Source: Victivallaceae bacterium (GTDB lineage Bacteria; Verrucomicrobiota; Lentisphaeria; Victivallales; Victivallaceae). Taken from it: a DNA stretch of 7,599 bases. Numbering within the stretch: the first letter of the stretch is position 1; every line of letters begins with the position of its first letter. The stretch is taken from contig JAQUOK010000131.1 of assembly GCA_028717165.1 (NCBI GenBank), positions 1 through 7,599 of the forward strand, written 5' to 3'. The notes under the pieces were generated by a model. It was not told the DNA's origin and did not search any database. It saw only the letters and a program-made list of their open reading frames with translations. The position numbers were made by a program, and so were the translations under genes. This document shows positions 5,643 through 7,599 of the stretch, in pieces.

Positions 5643-7599
5643 TCAAGAAATTTTCAAATGCAGGGATTTTCCCCGGGTTGATACTTTTACTTTGCCGCCT
5701 TTGGCCAGTTTGCCGAACAGGATTTCATCCGCCAGTTTTTCCTGGATTTCCTTCTTGATGATGCGTTCCAGCGGCCGGGCTCCCATTTTCGGGTCATACC
5801 CCATATTGGCGAACCATTCGACTGCCGCAGGCGTCAACTGCAATGATATTTTACGCGCCTGCAGTTCAAAAGACAATTGAGAAATAAACTTTTTAACGAT
5901 TTTCTTCATCAGTTCCAGCGACAAGGAGTTGAAATAGATAATTGCGTCGAGGCGATTGCGGAATTCCGGTGAAAAATATTTTTCAACTTCCTTGCGGGTT
6001 GCCAGGTCGGCCTGGGAATTGCCGCTGAAGCCGATAATATTGCTGTCCAGTTGCTTAGCCCCTGCGTTGCTGGTCATGATAATTACGGCGTTGCGGAAAT
6101 CCGCCTTGCGGCCGTTGTTGTCGGTCAAAGTGCCGTAATCCATTATCTGGAGCAGAATGTTGTAAATATCCGAATGCGCTTTTTCTATCTCATCAAGCAG
6201 TACCACGCAATGCGGAGTGCGGATCAGGGCTTCCGTGAGCAGTCCTGACTGTTCGAAGCCGACATATCCGGGAGGGCTGCCGATAAGTTTGGAAACGGTG
6301 TGTTTCTCGGAATATTCACTCATATCGAAACGGGTGAACGCTATGCCCATTGTCGAGGCGAGTTGTTTCGCCAGTTCCGTTTTGCCGCAGCCGGTCGGGC
6401 CGCAGAAAAGGAATGAACCCGTCGGTTTTTCCTTATTGCCGATCCCGGCGCGGGCAATCTTGACCGCGGTTGCAACCTTGACAACGGCTTCTTCCTGGCC
6501 GAAGACAACGGCTTTCAGGCTGTCTTCAAGCGCCGCGAGTTTTTTGTTATCGGAATGACTGATCCTGGCGGGCGGGATATTCGCCATTTGAGCGACTACC
6601 GCCTCGACGGCTTTGACGTCCACCAGGTAACGGCGTTTCCGGTCAAGCAAATCGTTCCTGGCCCCGGCTTCGTCAATAACATCGATGGCCTTGTCCGGGA
6701 GGAAACGGTCGTTGATGTGACGGGCGCTTAAAAGTACGGCCTGGGTTAAAGCTTCGTCGGAAAATCTCACGCCGTAATGTTTTTCATAATACGGTTTCAA
6801 GCCTCTGAGAATGGCGACCGTGTCGTCTTCCGAAGGTTCCGCCACATCGATCTTCTGGAACCGGCGGCTGAATGCCTTGTCTTTGAGGATGTGGTTTTTG
6901 TAATCGTCATAAGTGGTTATGCCGATACATTTTATATGGCCGGCGGCGAGAGCCGGTTTGAGAATATTGGAAGCGTCAAGGGAACCGGCGCTGACCGCCC
7001 CGGCGCCGACGACGACATGGATTTCATCGACAAATAAAATGGCCTTGCTGCATTTTTTCAGATCGTCGATAACCCGTTTCAGCCTTTCCTCAAATTCGCC
7101 GCGGAATTTTGTCCCGGCAACCAGAGCGCCCATATCCAACGCCCATATATCATAATCTTGCAGGCGTTCAGGGACGTTTCCTTCCGCGACTGCCCTGGCC
7201 AGGCCCTCGACGATAGCGGTTTTTCCGACGCCGGCTTCGCCGACCAGTACGGGGTTGTTCTTTTTACGGCGGCAAAGCACCTGCATGACCCGCCGCAGTT
7301 CGTTTTCCCTGCCGATAATCGGGTCGATGCGTCCCTGTTTCGCCAGTTCGGTAAGATTTAGCGAAAAGCGGCGCAGATATTTATATTTTATTTTTTTTGC
7401 GGGTTTTTGACCGGTGTCGTTTTCCTGATCGGCGTCTTCTTCTTCGTCCTCGTCGTTTTCCAGGTCGATGCCCATTTCCTCGAAATCGCCGAACACGTTG
7501 AAATCTTCGGAATCGTCTTCGTCCTGCTGATAGAAATCATCATTGGTAATTTCCTTGATCACCTGATAATGCTCTATTCCCGCCTGCCTCAGAAAAAAA
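5643..7599 (-). CDS. clpA: ATP-dependent Clp protease ATP-binding subunit ClpA (N-terminus beyond window)
   Basis: AAA+ unfoldase that feeds substrates, including N-degron proteins brought by ClpS, into the ClpP protease. The frame stays open past the GTG at 7562 to the window edge; the residues before it, FFLRQAGIEHYQ, resemble the end of a ClpA N-domain, so that GTG is internal and the first 130 or so residues are missing. Counting from codon 7562: acidic linker about 8-50; D1 Walker A GEAGVGKT (108-115), Walker B ILFVDE (175-180), RRFQK (233-237); D2 Walker A GPTGCGKT (388-395), Walker B VVLLDE (453-458), sensor-2 GARP (594-597). The ClpP-docking loop carries IGF (510-512). The absence of a ClpB/ClpC-type coiled-coil M-domain between D1 and D2 and that tripeptide support ClpA. 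Both ATPase sites look intact. The methyltransferase gene follows five nt downstream; clpS and clpP are not in the window. Confidence 0.95.
   Translation of the reverse strand, partial: FFLRQAGIEHYQVIKEITNDDFYQQDEDDSEDFNVFGDFEEMGIDLENDEDEEEDADQENDTGQKPAKKIKYKYLRRFSLNLTELAKQGRIDPIIGRENELRRVMQVLCRRKKNNPVLVGEAGVGKTAIVEGLARAVAEGNVPERLQDYDIWALDMGALVAGTKFRGEFEERLKRVIDDLKKCSKAILFVDEIHVVVGAGAVSAGSLDASNILKPALAAGHIKCIGITTYDDYKNHILKDKAFSRRFQKIDVAEPSEDDTVAILRGLKPYYEKHYGVRFSDEALTQAVLLSARHINDRFLPDKAIDVIDEAGARNDLLDRKRRYLVDVKAVEAVVAQMANIPPARISHSDNKKLAALEDSLKAVVFGQEEAVVKVATAVKIARAGIGNKEKPTGSFLFCGPTGCGKTELAKQLASTMGIAFTRFDMSEYSEKHTVSKLIGSPPGYVGFEQSGLLTEALIRTPHCVVLLDEIEKAHSDIYNILLQIMDYGTLTDNNGRKADFRNAVIIMTSNAGAKQLDSNIIGFSGNSQADLATRKEVEKYFSPEFRNRLDAIIYFNSLSLELMKKIVKKFISQLSFELQARKISLQLTPAAVEWFANMGYDPKMGARPLERIIKKEIQEKLADEILFGKLAKGGKVKVSTRGKSLHLKIS

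Noticed and set aside
5080..5880. Rightward open frame (266 codons) antisense to the methyltransferase and the clpA 3' end
   Set aside because: It spans the junction of two well-supported genes on the other strand and shows no domain-like pattern.
7560..7562. GTG at 7562 as the true start of clpA
   Set aside because: The frame remains open to the window edge and the upstream residues look like the end of a ClpA N-domain, so the gene continues outside.

Overview
The window carries six protein-coding genes in three transcription units, separated by short AT-rich intergenic stretches with several inverted repeats. Coding sequence is of roughly even base composition and Shine-Dalgarno motifs are clear (GGGAGG, GGAG, GAGG, GGAGG), so this is bacterial DNA. 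A ClpA-type (not ClpC-type) unfoldase and a membrane protein whose folded loops would face an extracytoplasmic space suggest a Gram-negative organism. The general look of the proteins fits the PVC group (Lentisphaerota/Verrucomicrobiota), but that is an impression, not a demonstrated placement. I see no phage genes, insertion sequence, CRISPR array, tRNA or rRNA.

Layout. Positions 1-264 hold no convincing gene: a GC-rich block inside AT-rich DNA, then two hairpin-forming inverted repeats. Next comes a leftward pair, thrC (threonine synthase, 1186-2466) followed after 27 nt by a XerD-like tyrosine recombinase (265-1158). A divergent promoter region of about 140 bp (2467-2608) holds an 18-bp inverted repeat and possible promoters on both strands. 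Rightward from it runs a tightly coupled two-gene unit (2609-4336 and 4329-4748, 8-nt overlap): a six-helix membrane protein with two DUF3592-like extracytoplasmic loops and a cytoplasmic beta-rich tail, then a small soluble beta-rich protein that resembles that tail. A 262-bp convergent intergenic region (4749-5010) contains a nested stem-loop element, a 12-bp palindrome and a possible terminator. Finally a leftward pair enters from the right edge: clpA (5643 to the window end, N-terminus cut off) and a class I SAM-dependent methyltransferase (5011-5637) directly behind it.

Functionally, most of this is ordinary chromosomal housekeeping: threonine biosynthesis, chromosome dimer resolution and regulated proteolysis. 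The least understood part is the rightward membrane protein/beta-sandwich pair. Its internal duplications and the resemblance between the membrane protein's tail and the separately encoded partner suggest two proteins that work together at the inner face of the membrane. Three start sites differ from a naive longest-ORF reading: 2609 instead of 2603, 5637 instead of 5646, and clpA, whose true start lies beyond the window.
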